Of a stretch of 64,000 bases of DNA, positions 9,609-18,679 are shown in pieces. The notes beneath the pieces are model-generated. The model was not told the origin of the DNA. It ran no database searches and saw nothing but the letters and a program-made list of their open reading frames with translations. The DNA comes from Fulvivirga ligni (GTDB lineage: Bacteria; Bacteroidota; Bacteroidia; Cytophagales; Cyclobacteriaceae): the NCBI RefSeq assembly GCF_021389935.1, contig NZ_CP089979.1, positions 4,259,001 through 4,323,000 of the forward strand. Direction: 5' to 3'. The position numbers and the translations under genes were made by a program. Position 1 is the stretch's first letter, and every line of letters begins with the position of its first letter.

Positions 9609-11243
9609 ATGCGTTTAGTTGAAGCTTTAAGATCACCGCTCAACGGCAAACTGAGCTATTATATCTCTATGGCCATCATTTTGGTCCTTGCCGTATTCCC
9701 TCTGTTTTTTGATTATCCCTACAGAATTAACATCTTTCTAACTTGGGAAGGTGCCTACAGAATGTATCTGGGGCAAGTTCCTTTTAAAGATTTTGGTCTG
9801 CCATTAGGTTATGGATTTTGGCTTATACCATTATTAGCCTTTAAGCTTTTTGGTCCATACCTTTTCAGCTTAATAAAAGCACAGGTCTTTATTAACATAA
9901 TTTCTGGCTTAGGGTTTTTATCAATTTTAAGAAGTCTGAAGGTAAAGCCTGGAATTCAGTTAGCATCAGTAATGGTATACTGCATTTCATTTTCTTTTTT
10001 CAATTTTTGGCCATGGTATAATCATACAGTAATTGCATTTCAAATTGTGGGAATGGCATTTTTACTTAAATTCATGTTTGCAGAAATTGCATGGAAGAAA
10101 TATACATGGTTAATGTTAAGTACATGTTTTCTCTTCCTGTCCCTATTTACCAAACAAGATGGTGGCGGTTTAGCCTTATTAGTGGCATTAGCCTTAGTAG
10201 CATATCATACCTATATTACCAAAAGATATCTTGACGCAGGACTTTTTATAGGAGCTTATATTTTCTGGGCTTTGGTATTTATTCTTCCTGTATACGGTAC
10301 AGAATTTAAATATTGGTTTAACTACGGACAGGCTCCTCATTACTCAAGAATTAATTTCTTCGACATACTACAAGAGACTATGAATGCTTCCAGATGGGAA
10401 AAATTCTATCTATTAATGGTCATTCTTTTGGTATTGCCTAAATTAAAAGACATTAAAAACTGGATTAAGGAAAGGCATGAGGTAGTATTCTTCCTGTTAG
10501 TGCTTGGCATTATTGTAGAAGCTCTTATTTTTCAGGTAACTAGCTACACTCCTCCTGATAACAATATCTTCTTCCACAGTTTTGCTATTCCATTCATTCT
10601 AACATTTATTCCGTGGAAAATGGATTTAAACAGAACTGGCATATTTATAATAACTGCTAGCTTAATATTGCTTTGGTGGTCTGGAACCTATTGGAAATAT
10701 GTAGATAGAATCATTAAGAGGGTTTTTCCACAGGAAGTGCTAACTGCTGATAACTCTGACAGAACTATTATTTCTAAGAATACATACGTTAAAAACACTT
10801 CCGATAGCACACTCATAGATATGAGCGAATGGACTTATACCAAATTAAAGGCCTTTGAGCACATCTACATGCCGGCCCCAACGGTAGAAGGTATAGAACG
10901 TATGATGAATTTGGATATAGTGCAGAATAAGACAGACCTCAAAGTTTTAAATATGAGCGAATTAACGCCGTTGGCTCATGAAATGTCTTATGAATTAGAA
11001 ACCAATAAACCTTTATGGTACCATTTAGGTGTAGGCATTTTTGAAGAGCAGGTTCAAGAATATGTTAATGAAATTGAGCAAAAGAAATATGATTTGGTCA
11101 TGTTCGAAACCATTCCTTATCTATATGATTTTTATCCTGAGGAAGTGAGGAATGCCCTCAAAAAAGAATATGTATTAAAGGACAGATTTCTTGCACCTAG
11201 AAGACCTACAGATTCATATATCGAAGTATACGTGAGGCCATAA
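9609..11243 (+). CDS. Multi-pass membrane protein, GT-C glycosyltransferase-like
   Basis: 544 residues, with about ten membrane segments in the first 350 and a soluble C-terminal part. The first extracytoplasmic loop has E47 and the G-Q-V-P-F-K-D-F pattern (55-62, D61), which matches the GxPYxD loop common in ArnT/PMT-like GT-C enzymes using polyprenyl-phosphate sugars. It is transcribed away from the UbiA-SDR-HAD operon from a shared 142-base region. I infer that it could use the pentose donor those enzymes make. The acceptor is unknown. Confidence 0.6.
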   Translation: MRLVEALRSPLNGKLSYYISMAIILVLAVFPLFFDYPYRINIFLTWEGAYRMYLGQVPFKDFGLPLGYGFWLIPLLAFKLFGPYLFSLIKAQVFINIISGLGFLSILRSLKVKPGIQLASVMVYCISFSFFNFWPWYNHTVIAFQIVGMAFLLKFMFAEIAWKKYTWLMLSTCFLFLSLFTKQDGGGLALLVALALVAYHTYITKRYLDAGLFIGAYIFWALVFILPVYGTEFKYWFNYGQAPHYSRINFFDILQETMNASRWEKFYLLMVILLVLPKLKDIKNWIKERHEVVFFLLVLGIIVEALIFQVTSYTPPDNNIFFHSFAIPFILTFIPWKMDLNRTGIFIITASLILLWWSGTYWKYVDRIIKRVFPQEVLTADNSDRTIISKNTYVKNTSDSTLIDMSEWTYTKLKAFEHIYMPAPTVEGIERMMNLDIVQNKTDLKVLNMSELTPLAHEMSYELETNKPLWYHLGVGIFEEQVQEYVNEIEQKKYDLVMFETIPYLYDFYPEEVRNALKKEYVLKDRFLAPRRPTDSYIEVYVRP

Positions 11244-11252
11244 GTGCCTCAC
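11232..11252. terminator. Weak hairpin between converging genes
   Basis: GTGAGGC (11232-11238) pairs with GCCTCAC (11246-11252) across the tail-to-tail stop codons, which are only five bases apart. The flanking T-run is poor, so termination activity is uncertain. Confidence 0.3.
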
Positions 11253-12310
11253 TTCACTTTATATTTTCCGATTATGGGGTAATGGTCTGAATAAGGAATG
11301 TTATTCATGGCACCAAAAGACAATGCTTCAATGTTATCTGAATGAAATTGATGGTCAATTCTTAAAAACTTGTATCCTCTCAGGTTAAAAGTAAAGCCAA
11401 ATCCATGTCCTGCTTCTTCAAAACTGTTATTGAGTTCATCGGCTAGCTCTCTGTAAACAAAGCCATAGGGTGTTTCATTAAAATCTCCAGTGATAATTAC
11501 CTTTTCCCTACCTTCAGCAATAGCCAGTATTTCTTCCACCTGTCTGGCACGGCTCATAGTAGTATATTTCATCTTTCTCCAGGTATTTAAGCTGGCTAGT
11601 TTTCTGTAGCCCTTACCTTTATCCAGGCCTAATTGGGTGGACTCCATATGCAGATTAATTACTCTAACCGTATCATCATGAATAAGAATATCGGCATACT
11701 GCGCCTTATTCATAGCGTTTTGAGAAAAATCTATCATACCGCTATTGATAATAGGATATTTTGAAAACATCATTAACCCAAAGCGCGAATCATTAACCAT
11801 TAAGGTATCTAACGCCCTAAATCGATAATAACTGGAATCAGGGTCTATCGCTTTAATTGTATTATAATATCTAGAATCGTCATCTGTATAAAACTCCTGA
11901 AAGCACTTCACATCAGCATCAACCTTACTTACCCAGTCGATAAATTTGGTAGAGTAATAGGGCTCAGACTTATAGTCCTTATCAAAATAGACGTGAGATT
12001 TTCTATTGAAGTACCTCACATTGTAGCTAAATACACTTAACTCACCTTTAGCGGGTGGCTTAAGCTCCCCTACCGCATAGGTAGCCCTAAACACAGGAAA
12101 TGTAAGTAGCAGCACCAGAAAAGGAAAAATGCATTGCTTACTCATTTTAACAGACCAGAAAATGAGCAAAACAAAATTTAGCAAGAATAATATTGGATTG
12201 ATATAGCCTAAAAAGGCCAGCCACCAGTTAGAAAGTGGGGATACACCAGCGGCATAATAACAAAAGATGCTGACCACAAACAGCGCAATGGTAAATATTT
12301 TTTTACTCAT
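11249..12310 (-). CDS. Membrane-anchored endonuclease/exonuclease/phosphatase family protein
   Basis: 353 residues. Two or three N-terminal membrane segments (about 5-85) precede an EEP domain starting near LSVFSYNVRYF. Diagnostic motifs are CFQEFY, INLHMEST, ITGDFNETPYG and the terminal SDHYPI with the catalytic Asp-His pair. The catalytic domain should lie outside the cytoplasm. This architecture is common in Bacteroidota; members may act on nucleic acids, phospholipids or sugar phosphates, and I cannot tell which. It is tail-to-tail with the GT-C-like gene. Confidence 0.8.
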   Translation of the reverse strand: MSKKIFTIALFVVSIFCYYAAGVSPLSNWWLAFLGYINPILFLLNFVLLIFWSVKMSKQCIFPFLVLLLTFPVFRATYAVGELKPPAKGELSVFSYNVRYFNRKSHVYFDKDYKSEPYYSTKFIDWVSKVDADVKCFQEFYTDDDSRYYNTIKAIDPDSSYYRFRALDTLMVNDSRFGLMMFSKYPIINSGMIDFSQNAMNKAQYADILIHDDTVRVINLHMESTQLGLDKGKGYRKLASLNTWRKMKYTTMSRARQVEEILAIAEGREKVIITGDFNETPYGFVYRELADELNNSFEEAGHGFGFTFNLRGYKFLRIDHQFHSDNIEALSFGAMNNIPYSDHYPIIGKYKVK

Positions 12311-12509
12311 TATTATTAATGACAGTAGTTAATAATATAAGTGTAGTCAGCAAAAATTCAGTCAGGATTAAAACAACACTCTAAAATGCAATATTAAGTA
12401 TGAACCTCCAAATACTATGTGATTTTAATCAGAAAAAATTAAACTCTCTCACCAATACAACTTCACCAATTAATTTAAATTACATCCATAATAAAATAGG
12501 ATGTAAAAT

Positions 12510-12533
12510 GAGGCCATGTGACCACATGACCTC
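12510..12533 (-). terminator. Probable terminator of the polysaccharide operon
   Basis: Arms GAGGCCATGTG (12510-12520) and CACATGACCTC (12523-12533) are complementary apart from one C-A mismatch. On the minus strand the stem is followed by ATTTTAC. It begins eight bases past the stop of the TolC-like gene. Confidence 0.5.
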
Positions 12534-12541
12534 TTATTTCA

Positions 12542-13246
12542 TTATTCTACCAACAGGTCTTGAAAACTTACACCTATCAGCTCCTCAATATCTATAATAG
12601 CAATCTTCACACTTTTTTCCGCCGTAAGCTTACGAATTACTTCACTGTTATAAAGTGTGCTCGACTTAGAGTAATCATCCATTGTAAGCTCACCATTCTT
12701 AAATTTTTGCTCTACTAACAAGAAATTTGAATGAGCATCTTCCATAGCCTGAGTTTGAGTTTTTAAAATCTCCTGAGCAAATAGATAATTTTGATAACGT
12801 CTTAACACCTCAGCTCTTACATTCATTTTCTGAGACTGAACATTTAATTCCGCATTATTAAGCTCTTTAGTCGCAATTCTCTTATTATTAGGTTGATCTA
12901 CAAATATTCCTAATGACATAGATAAACGAAGGTTATATCTTGGGAAGAACTGACTTCTTTCAGATCCTTCAATGTTAAATTCATTGTAGTTACCTGCAAT
13001 TGACATTTGATTCAACCAATCCCATCTAGCTTTTCTCTCATTGTATTTTGCGATATCTACCTCATTATACAAGACACCATTATCTGGCATATTTTGCCAT
13101 GCCAGCTGAACTAATTTCTCTGATAAATCAACGTTTTTTACAGATGTAGGAACAACAATTTTATTATAGTCTACTTGCTTTAGTTGTGCATAGGTGCAAA
13201 AAGTGCTCATCAGCATTAGTGCCGCTAACATTAGACGTAATTTCAT
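12542..13246 (-). CDS. Half-size TolC-like periplasmic/outer membrane protein
   Basis: 234 residues with a signal peptide ending at CTYAQ. The body resembles one half of a TolC/OEP protomer: a predicted amphipathic beta segment (YNLRLSMSLGIFVD) followed by long helices with NNAELNVQSQKMNVRAEV and FLLVEQKFKNGELTMDDY. Full TolC proteins are about 400-480 residues, so this is one repeat unit and not a complete channel monomer. It is the last gene of the polysaccharide operon, 41 bases after the O-antigen ligase. It may help export the polymer or scaffold the envelope; that is inference. Confidence 0.6.
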   Translation of the reverse strand: MKLRLMLAALMLMSTFCTYAQLKQVDYNKIVVPTSVKNVDLSEKLVQLAWQNMPDNGVLYNEVDIAKYNERKARWDWLNQMSIAGNYNEFNIEGSERSQFFPRYNLRLSMSLGIFVDQPNNKRIATKELNNAELNVQSQKMNVRAEVLRRYQNYLFAQEILKTQTQAMEDAHSNFLLVEQKFKNGELTMDDYSKSSTLYNSEVIRKLTAEKSVKIAIIDIEELIGVSFQDLLVE

Positions 13247-13287
13247 ATCGTAAAAATTTAAGTTATGCTATAGATTATGTTTAGGAT

Positions 13288-14787
13288 TTAATTTGAAATG
13301 CTTTCTTGCTCTTGCTCCTGTTTCTTAGCTTTTTCCAAAAAGTATATAAAAATCGCATAGGAACAATAAATAATCAAGCCAATAGGGTGCTTAGTTGTGG
13401 CTATTTGGGCCAAATCTGCTATACTCACAGCAAAGACAGCACAAACATATGCCAAACAAATGTTTTTTAGCTTAGGATCTCTCAATTTATAACAGGCCGA
13501 GACGCCGACCAAAATCGCTGCCACATTCAGCACCAGTTTCAAAATGAGACCGATCCATCCCATTTCAAGGGCTATCTTCAGATAACCACTATCCGGTGGA
13601 TAACCTGCTAAGGGGTGATTAGGATAATACCTCATACCTCCTTCTCCAGAGGTCATGAGCCCACCGCCTATTGGATGAGAATAAATATATGGCTGTATTC
13701 GAGCCCTGTTTTCATCTCTAACCTGCATAGATGCATCTTCACCTGGTTCAAATGCAGATCTTACCCTATCAAGCACCGGGTTTCTTATAGGTCCAAAAAT
13801 TAAGAAAATGAATATAGATAGAGCACCTATGGCAAATAGTAACGTTCTTCCATTATCAATGGTAGTGAGTACATATAAGCATACACCAATAGGAACAATA
13901 GCATAAGCCGTTCTTGTACCACTATAGGCCATAGACCAGAATGTAAGCAAGGTAATGATGCCAAAAGTAATCTTTCGACGCATGGAGTATGGCCCCATTG
14001 CACGCACCAAACTATATATTCCTGCAAATGCCATAAACACTCCGAAAGTCATACTATCTGAAAGGAAAGACCATTTCCTAAACCTTCCCCAGATAAAGTT
14101 CAGCTTGAACCTGACTGGCGAGCTGTAAACCCATTTTAAATCAAATTCAGGCATTCCCACAAATTCTTGATATAATCCATAAAATGCCGCCAAAAGCGCT
14201 AGTCCTAGCCAAAAGAAAGAGAACAACTTTACAAAAGCGTCATCATCACTAAAACAATAGAACGCACATATAAATATGGTGAAGTACAAGAAAGTGCCTC
14301 TTAATGAAAATGCCCATCCGGCTATAGAGCTTACAGTAGGGTTAAACACCTCCAATATCATGTAGCCAATGGATATCATAAAAGATATGAAGAGCGGGCT
14401 CTTGAAGAAGTTGGTATTGAAATCTCTTCGACTTATGATCTTAACCAAGGTTCCGATAAGCGTTAAAAAAAGAAGCCCTTCTAGCAAAGTTCCTAAAGGC
14501 GTATCATAAAGTCCGGTAACTCGTTTGATGAAAATAATAAAATAGCTATATCCCAGCGTAGTCAAAAGTCCAATTTTTGGATTGAGAATACCTGCAATGG
14601 CAAAAGGAGCCCCTAACAATGCAGCTAAAAGTCCAAAACCGACTTTAGCATTAGTTTTGCCTACCACTATGGCTAGCAGGATAGAAACGATTACTATACC
14701 AACATAAATAGTTATCCTGGTTAGCTTACGCCCTAACAAGCCACTATTCATATGAATACCCTGAAAAACTTCTGCAAGCCTGCTCAT
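13288..14787 (-). CDS. O-antigen ligase/polymerase family membrane protein
   Basis: 499 residues with about a dozen membrane segments. A long periplasmic loop (about 320-400) contains YIYSHPIGGGLMTSGEGG and YPNHPLAGYPPDSGYLKIALEMGWIG, the hallmark H/P-rich region of the Wzy_C/WaaL family. It should join oligosaccharide repeats into a polymer, or transfer them to an acceptor, on the outer face of the inner membrane. It lies 10 bases after a 36-residue membrane peptide gene and upstream of the TolC-like gene, all in one direction. Confidence 0.85.
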   Translation of the reverse strand: MSRLAEVFQGIHMNSGLLGRKLTRITIYVGIVIVSILLAIVVGKTNAKVGFGLLAALLGAPFAIAGILNPKIGLLTTLGYSYFIIFIKRVTGLYDTPLGTLLEGLLFLTLIGTLVKIISRRDFNTNFFKSPLFISFMISIGYMILEVFNPTVSSIAGWAFSLRGTFLYFTIFICAFYCFSDDDAFVKLFSFFWLGLALLAAFYGLYQEFVGMPEFDLKWVYSSPVRFKLNFIWGRFRKWSFLSDSMTFGVFMAFAGIYSLVRAMGPYSMRRKITFGIITLLTFWSMAYSGTRTAYAIVPIGVCLYVLTTIDNGRTLLFAIGALSIFIFLIFGPIRNPVLDRVRSAFEPGEDASMQVRDENRARIQPYIYSHPIGGGLMTSGEGGMRYYPNHPLAGYPPDSGYLKIALEMGWIGLILKLVLNVAAILVGVSACYKLRDPKLKNICLAYVCAVFAVSIADLAQIATTKHPIGLIIYCSYAIFIYFLEKAKKQEQEQESISN

Positions 14788-14797
14788 AAACCGAGTT

Positions 14798-14908
14798 TTA
14801 TAAAAACATTATTTTAAGAAAGATAGTAAAGTATACAATGATGGTAAACACCACTACCAAACCTTGTAGTATAGAATTATTCTTTTGTTTAGATTCTTTC
14901 TCATCCAT
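14798..14908 (-). CDS. 36-residue single-span membrane peptide, translationally coupled
   Basis: A short frame starting ATG at 14908 and stopping TAA at 14798. Residues 1-12 are polar and charged (MDEKESKQKNNS), residues 13-35 form one hydrophobic helix (LVVVFTIIVYFTIFL). Its start overlaps the stop of the upstream glycosyltransferase as TAATG, sharing one base, and the O-antigen ligase starts 10 bases after its stop. The tight fit, the charge pattern and the perfect transmembrane helix argue for a real gene. Its function is unknown; it could be a small partner of the ligase/polymerase. Confidence 0.6.
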   Translation of the reverse strand: MDEKESKQKNNSILQGLVVVFTIIVYFTIFLKIMFL

Positions 14909-16122
14909 TATAATTCCAATTTAGCACCAGATTCTTTCTGATACAATTCTAATATTTCCCAAAATTCTTTTGCTCTATGACTCCATGAGTTACTCTCCGA
15001 TTTTGCTATACGCTTATTGCGCTTTTCTTCAGATTCCTCATTAATGGCTTTATCCACCTCTAGCACAAATTCTTCATCTGTTTGAACCAGGTTAGCCACA
15101 TCATCAAAGTCATTAATATCATCAGAAAACCTGGTAGATACTACAGGTGTACCAGAAGCCAGATATTCGTTGATCTTTAATGGGTAAATACTCTTTGTCT
15201 GCTTGTTGTAAGCGAATGGTATGATGGCACAGTCAGAATATTTTAAATAAGCAGGCAATTCTGTTAAATCTCTGGCTCCAATAAACCTGACATTCTTTTG
15301 GTTAATCAAACCATTTTTTTCTGGTTCTTGGGAATTGAGGGGGCCTACATAAAGAAAGGTTTTATCCTGATGTTGCTTCGCTAACTCCAAGCATAAACTG
15401 TAATTCACTCTTTCTTCTATATTACCTGTATAGGTTACTAACTTCCCCTCTATATCTTTAATTTCATCCGGTTTTGGTAAATCCTGATGTGCTCTCTTGA
15501 ATAACTCAACTTCACAGGCATTCGGCAAATGATAAATATATTTGCCGTAATCAGACTTTAATTTTTTCAGTTCCTTGGAAGTGGTGATGGTTAAATCCGC
15601 AAGCTGCACCATCTCATTCTCCAAATCCAGACCATGCTTGTATAAATAGGCCGCCTGGCTGATATCATCTACCGTGTGATAAATAAAAAGCTTAGCTCCT
15701 ATCTTATCAATAAATGACTTTCCAAACAGCGGATTAAATGAGTTAATAAAGATAAAATCTTTTAAATCGAAGTCTTTTTTAACCTTTTTAATGGCTTTAA
15801 AAACTATTTTATCATTGACTTTAGCTAATGAGTTGTAAAATTCACCCTGACTTAACCAGTTGATAGGTAGTACCAACTTTGGAGTGATAATGGTCAAATT
15901 AGGAAAGTCCTCAATTTTGGTATATACGTCCTTCCCCTTAAGCAATGCGCTTTTCCTCTTTTTAATTTCTTCATTAGAGCGCATTTTAAAATAATCAAGG
16001 TAAGTGAAGGGATTTTCAATGTAAAAAACCCTGTGTTCTCTGCTTAATTCTTTAGCTAATGAATATGAGGTAGACGAATAATCTCCGTCATGCCTCGGCA
16101 GGGCAAAAAATACTAGATCCAC
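14908..16122 (-). CDS. Glycosyltransferase (GT-B fold, GT1/GT4-like)
   Basis: 404 residues. The N-terminus MDLVFFALPRHDGDYSST and the C-terminal KINEYLASGTPVVSTRF, the donor-binding segment of GT-B enzymes, are clear. It resembles the TuaH/GumK-like transferases of exopolysaccharide clusters. It is cytoplasmic, with no signal peptide. It lies one base after the flippase gene and overlaps the small membrane peptide gene, so it should add a sugar to the lipid-linked repeat unit. Donor and acceptor cannot be read from the sequence. Confidence 0.8.
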   Translation of the reverse strand: MDLVFFALPRHDGDYSSTSYSLAKELSREHRVFYIENPFTYLDYFKMRSNEEIKKRKSALLKGKDVYTKIEDFPNLTIITPKLVLPINWLSQGEFYNSLAKVNDKIVFKAIKKVKKDFDLKDFIFINSFNPLFGKSFIDKIGAKLFIYHTVDDISQAAYLYKHGLDLENEMVQLADLTITTSKELKKLKSDYGKYIYHLPNACEVELFKRAHQDLPKPDEIKDIEGKLVTYTGNIEERVNYSLCLELAKQHQDKTFLYVGPLNSQEPEKNGLINQKNVRFIGARDLTELPAYLKYSDCAIIPFAYNKQTKSIYPLKINEYLASGTPVVSTRFSDDINDFDDVANLVQTDEEFVLEVDKAINEESEEKRNKRIAKSESNSWSHRAKEFWEILELYQKESGAKLEL

Positions 16123-16123
16123 T

Positions 16124-17458
16124 TTATTTCTTTAATTTATTCTTCAAGAAGGCTAAACCCTCTTTATAAAACACAACTATATACTTAAAGCAATTGTACC
16201 ATTTTACTCCATATTGTTTAGAAAGATACAATTGAATGATCACAAAACCAGTAGCTAGTGTACACAAAGTACCATATGCTGCTCCAATGGTTCCGAGCCA
16301 TTGGATAAACACGTAATTGAAAATAATGTTAAACATCAGCAAAGAAACCATCACATAAAAATTGATATGAGGCTTGTTAGTTCCGTCCAACAGATTGCCA
16401 AAAAATCGTGAAAATGGAACGAAGAAGGTATAAAATACTGTAACATGGACAATACCTACTGTCTCTTCATACCCAGGTCCTGCTAAAATGTAAACGATCC
16501 ACTGAGCAAAGATAATTATACCTGCCAGTACGGGTATCATAGCACCAAGAATTAAACCTACTGCTCTTTCATATAGGCGTTTCGCACCATCTACACCCTC
16601 ATTTTTTAACCTTTCTCCTATTTTTGGAAATAAAATCGTGCTTAAAGACATGGTTGGCACCTCAATGAGGTTAGCAATTCTTATGGCGGGATTATAAACA
16701 GCCACTGCCGCTGTTCCTATAATGTTACTTAACATCCATTGGTCCACATTCTGAAAGAGCATAGAGCTGAGATTAGTACCAAACGAATACTTTCCATACC
16801 CCAATAATTTCTTTAACCAATCCGTGCTAAAAGTATATTTCATCTTTAAGTACTTCACAGCAAACAGTAACCCTATTACGGAAGCCACTGCTGCCGATAC
16901 CAAATGAACGTAAATAAGCGTTTCAAGTGAAAGGGTATCTTTCTGAAAATAAATGACAATGAGAAAAGCAACCAGAACCAGGTTACGCGTAAAATAGGCA
17001 AGTAAAATACCGAGAAATTTCATATTTGCCTGTTGTAGATACTCTCCATGAGAGAATGGGATAAGTATCAAATAGGTGATGGCATATACTTCCAATAGCA
17101 CCCCTAGTTTGGGGGCATTCAAAAATGATGATACCCAGGGGGCAGTAAAATAAAGTCCTGCAGCAATTACCACGCTCAATAAAATATTTAATAAGAGTGC
17201 TCCTGAAACAATTTGATCCTGATGCTGTTCATCATTAAGTTTCATAAACGTTACCATAGGATTTCTTATGAAACCGTTTCGCAAAACTTCAAGGATGGAG
17301 GATATTGAAATAAATAGCCCCCATGTACCGTAATCATCTTTATCAAGTAAACGAATGATGATCATAAAACTGAAAACTCCAAGTGCTACGGTGGATAAAC
17401 GCTGAAGCAAGGTAAGCGAACCGGATTTAATCCAGTAAGAATATGAGCTGAGTTTCAA
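16124..17458 (-). CDS. Wzx-like polysaccharide flippase (MOP superfamily)
   Basis: 444 residues with about 12-14 membrane segments. It starts with a short basic N-terminus followed by LLQRLSTVALGVFSFMIIIRLL, typical of the polysaccharide transporter (PST) branch. RIANLIEVPTMSLSTILFPKIGE and DGTNKPHINFYVMV are further family-like segments. It should flip the undecaprenyl-linked repeat across the inner membrane. It is the first gene of the polysaccharide operon, one base before the glycosyltransferase; a 100-base divergent promoter region separates it from the acyltransferase. Confidence 0.85.
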   Translation of the reverse strand: MKLSSYSYWIKSGSLTLLQRLSTVALGVFSFMIIIRLLDKDDYGTWGLFISISSILEVLRNGFIRNPMVTFMKLNDEQHQDQIVSGALLLNILLSVVIAAGLYFTAPWVSSFLNAPKLGVLLEVYAITYLILIPFSHGEYLQQANMKFLGILLAYFTRNLVLVAFLIVIYFQKDTLSLETLIYVHLVSAAVASVIGLLFAVKYLKMKYTFSTDWLKKLLGYGKYSFGTNLSSMLFQNVDQWMLSNIIGTAAVAVYNPAIRIANLIEVPTMSLSTILFPKIGERLKNEGVDGAKRLYERAVGLILGAMIPVLAGIIIFAQWIVYILAGPGYEETVGIVHVTVFYTFFVPFSRFFGNLLDGTNKPHINFYVMVSLLMFNIIFNYVFIQWLGTIGAAYGTLCTLATGFVIIQLYLSKQYGVKWYNCFKYIVVFYKEGLAFLKNKLKK

Positions 17459-17558
17459 GGTTGGTGTATCTATTTAAAAGTGTGTAAATACCTAGATAAG
17501 CCACGAAAGTATTGATACTTTTTCTTAATTTCGAACGTATCTATTTTTTATTTTATTT

Positions 17559-18620
17559 ATGCTTAAAAAAATATTCATTGAAAGGAATTATCTAGACAAA
17601 AGATTACCCTGGATTGATTACGCAAAGGCAATAGCCATAATTCTAGTTGTTTATCGTCATATTATGATTGGGCTCATGAGAGCTGGCTTTGAGGTTCCTA
17701 ACTATTATGTGGTAGCCAATGAAATGGTATACAGCTTTAGAATGCCCCTCTTCTTCATTCTCAGCGGACTTTTTCTAAGACGTGCCCTTGCCAAAAAATC
17801 AAACGGAGAATATGTATACAATAAATTCAATTCTATTCTATATCCGTATTTAATCTGGACAACCATACAGGTAACCATTCAAGTGGTTTTTAGCTCCTAC
17901 ATCAACTCTGACAGGAGCTACATGGATTACCTGTACATTCTAATAAGACCAAGAGCCATTGATCAATTTTGGTTCTTATATACCTTATTTAATACTTCAA
18001 TCCTCTACTTACTTATGTTTAAGATTTTTAGAGGCAACAAAATTTTATTGGTTGTTACCGGTATAGTATTTTATTTATTGGCTCAATATTTAAACGAGTA
18101 TAGCTTACTACAAGATGCGCTTTACTATTTTGTATTTGTAAGTATCGGTGACGCCGCATCTGAAATCATTTTAAGTAAGAACAATGAGAAATATTATAGT
18201 TCATGGTACACATTCTTTGGAATATTACCTTTCTTCATTCTTACTCAGTGGTATTGGTTAACACATGAAACACATCCTCTAGTATTTGCTGTATTTGCAC
18301 TTTTAGGCTGTGCATTTATCTTCAATATTTCATTCTTACTTATGCGGTATGAGGCAGCAAAGGTTCTTAGAGCTGTAGGCTTCCATTCATTACAGGTTTA
18401 TTTGTTGCACGTGATAGTAAGTGCTGCAGTGAGAACTGTTATGGTGAAGTTTATGGGAATAGACGAAGTAACAATCCTTCTGATTACAGGGATCATATTC
18501 GGTACAATTATCCCTATACTGGTCTACCAATTCTGCATTAACAACCATTTATGGCTTTTATTCACTTTAGAAAAGCCTAAGAAAAGGACAAAGGAAAAAT
18601 ACGAACCCTCGGTAAACTGA
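17559..18620 (+). CDS. Acyltransferase family 3 membrane protein
   Basis: 353 residues with about ten membrane segments. The diagnostic start is LPWIDYAKAIAIILVVYRHI, with R and H of the catalytic region, then FRMPLFFILSGLFLRR. Family members transfer acetyl or other acyl groups to extracellular carbohydrates. It is divergent from the polysaccharide operon and probably decorates that polymer. A strong bidirectional terminator follows. Confidence 0.85.
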   Translation: MLKKIFIERNYLDKRLPWIDYAKAIAIILVVYRHIMIGLMRAGFEVPNYYVVANEMVYSFRMPLFFILSGLFLRRALAKKSNGEYVYNKFNSILYPYLIWTTIQVTIQVVFSSYINSDRSYMDYLYILIRPRAIDQFWFLYTLFNTSILYLLMFKIFRGNKILLVVTGIVFYLLAQYLNEYSLLQDALYYFVFVSIGDAASEIILSKNNEKYYSSWYTFFGILPFFILTQWYWLTHETHPLVFAVFALLGCAFIFNISFLLMRYEAAKVLRAVGFHSLQVYLLHVIVSAAVRTVMVKFMGIDEVTILLITGIIFGTIIPILVYQFCINNHLWLLFTLEKPKKRTKEKYEPSVN

Positions 18621-18626
18621 TAATAC

Positions 18627-18660
18627 AAAAGGGCCGCATCTTAGCAGATGCGGCCCTTTT
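18627..18660. terminator. Strong bidirectional terminator
   Basis: A perfect 14-bp stem (18627-18640 with 18647-18660) with a 6-base loop, GC-rich in the middle and with A/T tracts at the base. It serves both the acyltransferase (+) and the WrbA-like gene (-). Confidence 0.92.
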
Positions 18661-18679
18661 GTTGTATAGTTATTTATTC

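Noticed and set aside
12400-12597. 65-residue open frame on the + strand
   Set aside because: It overlaps the end of the TolC-like gene and the terminator hairpin, with an unremarkable composition.
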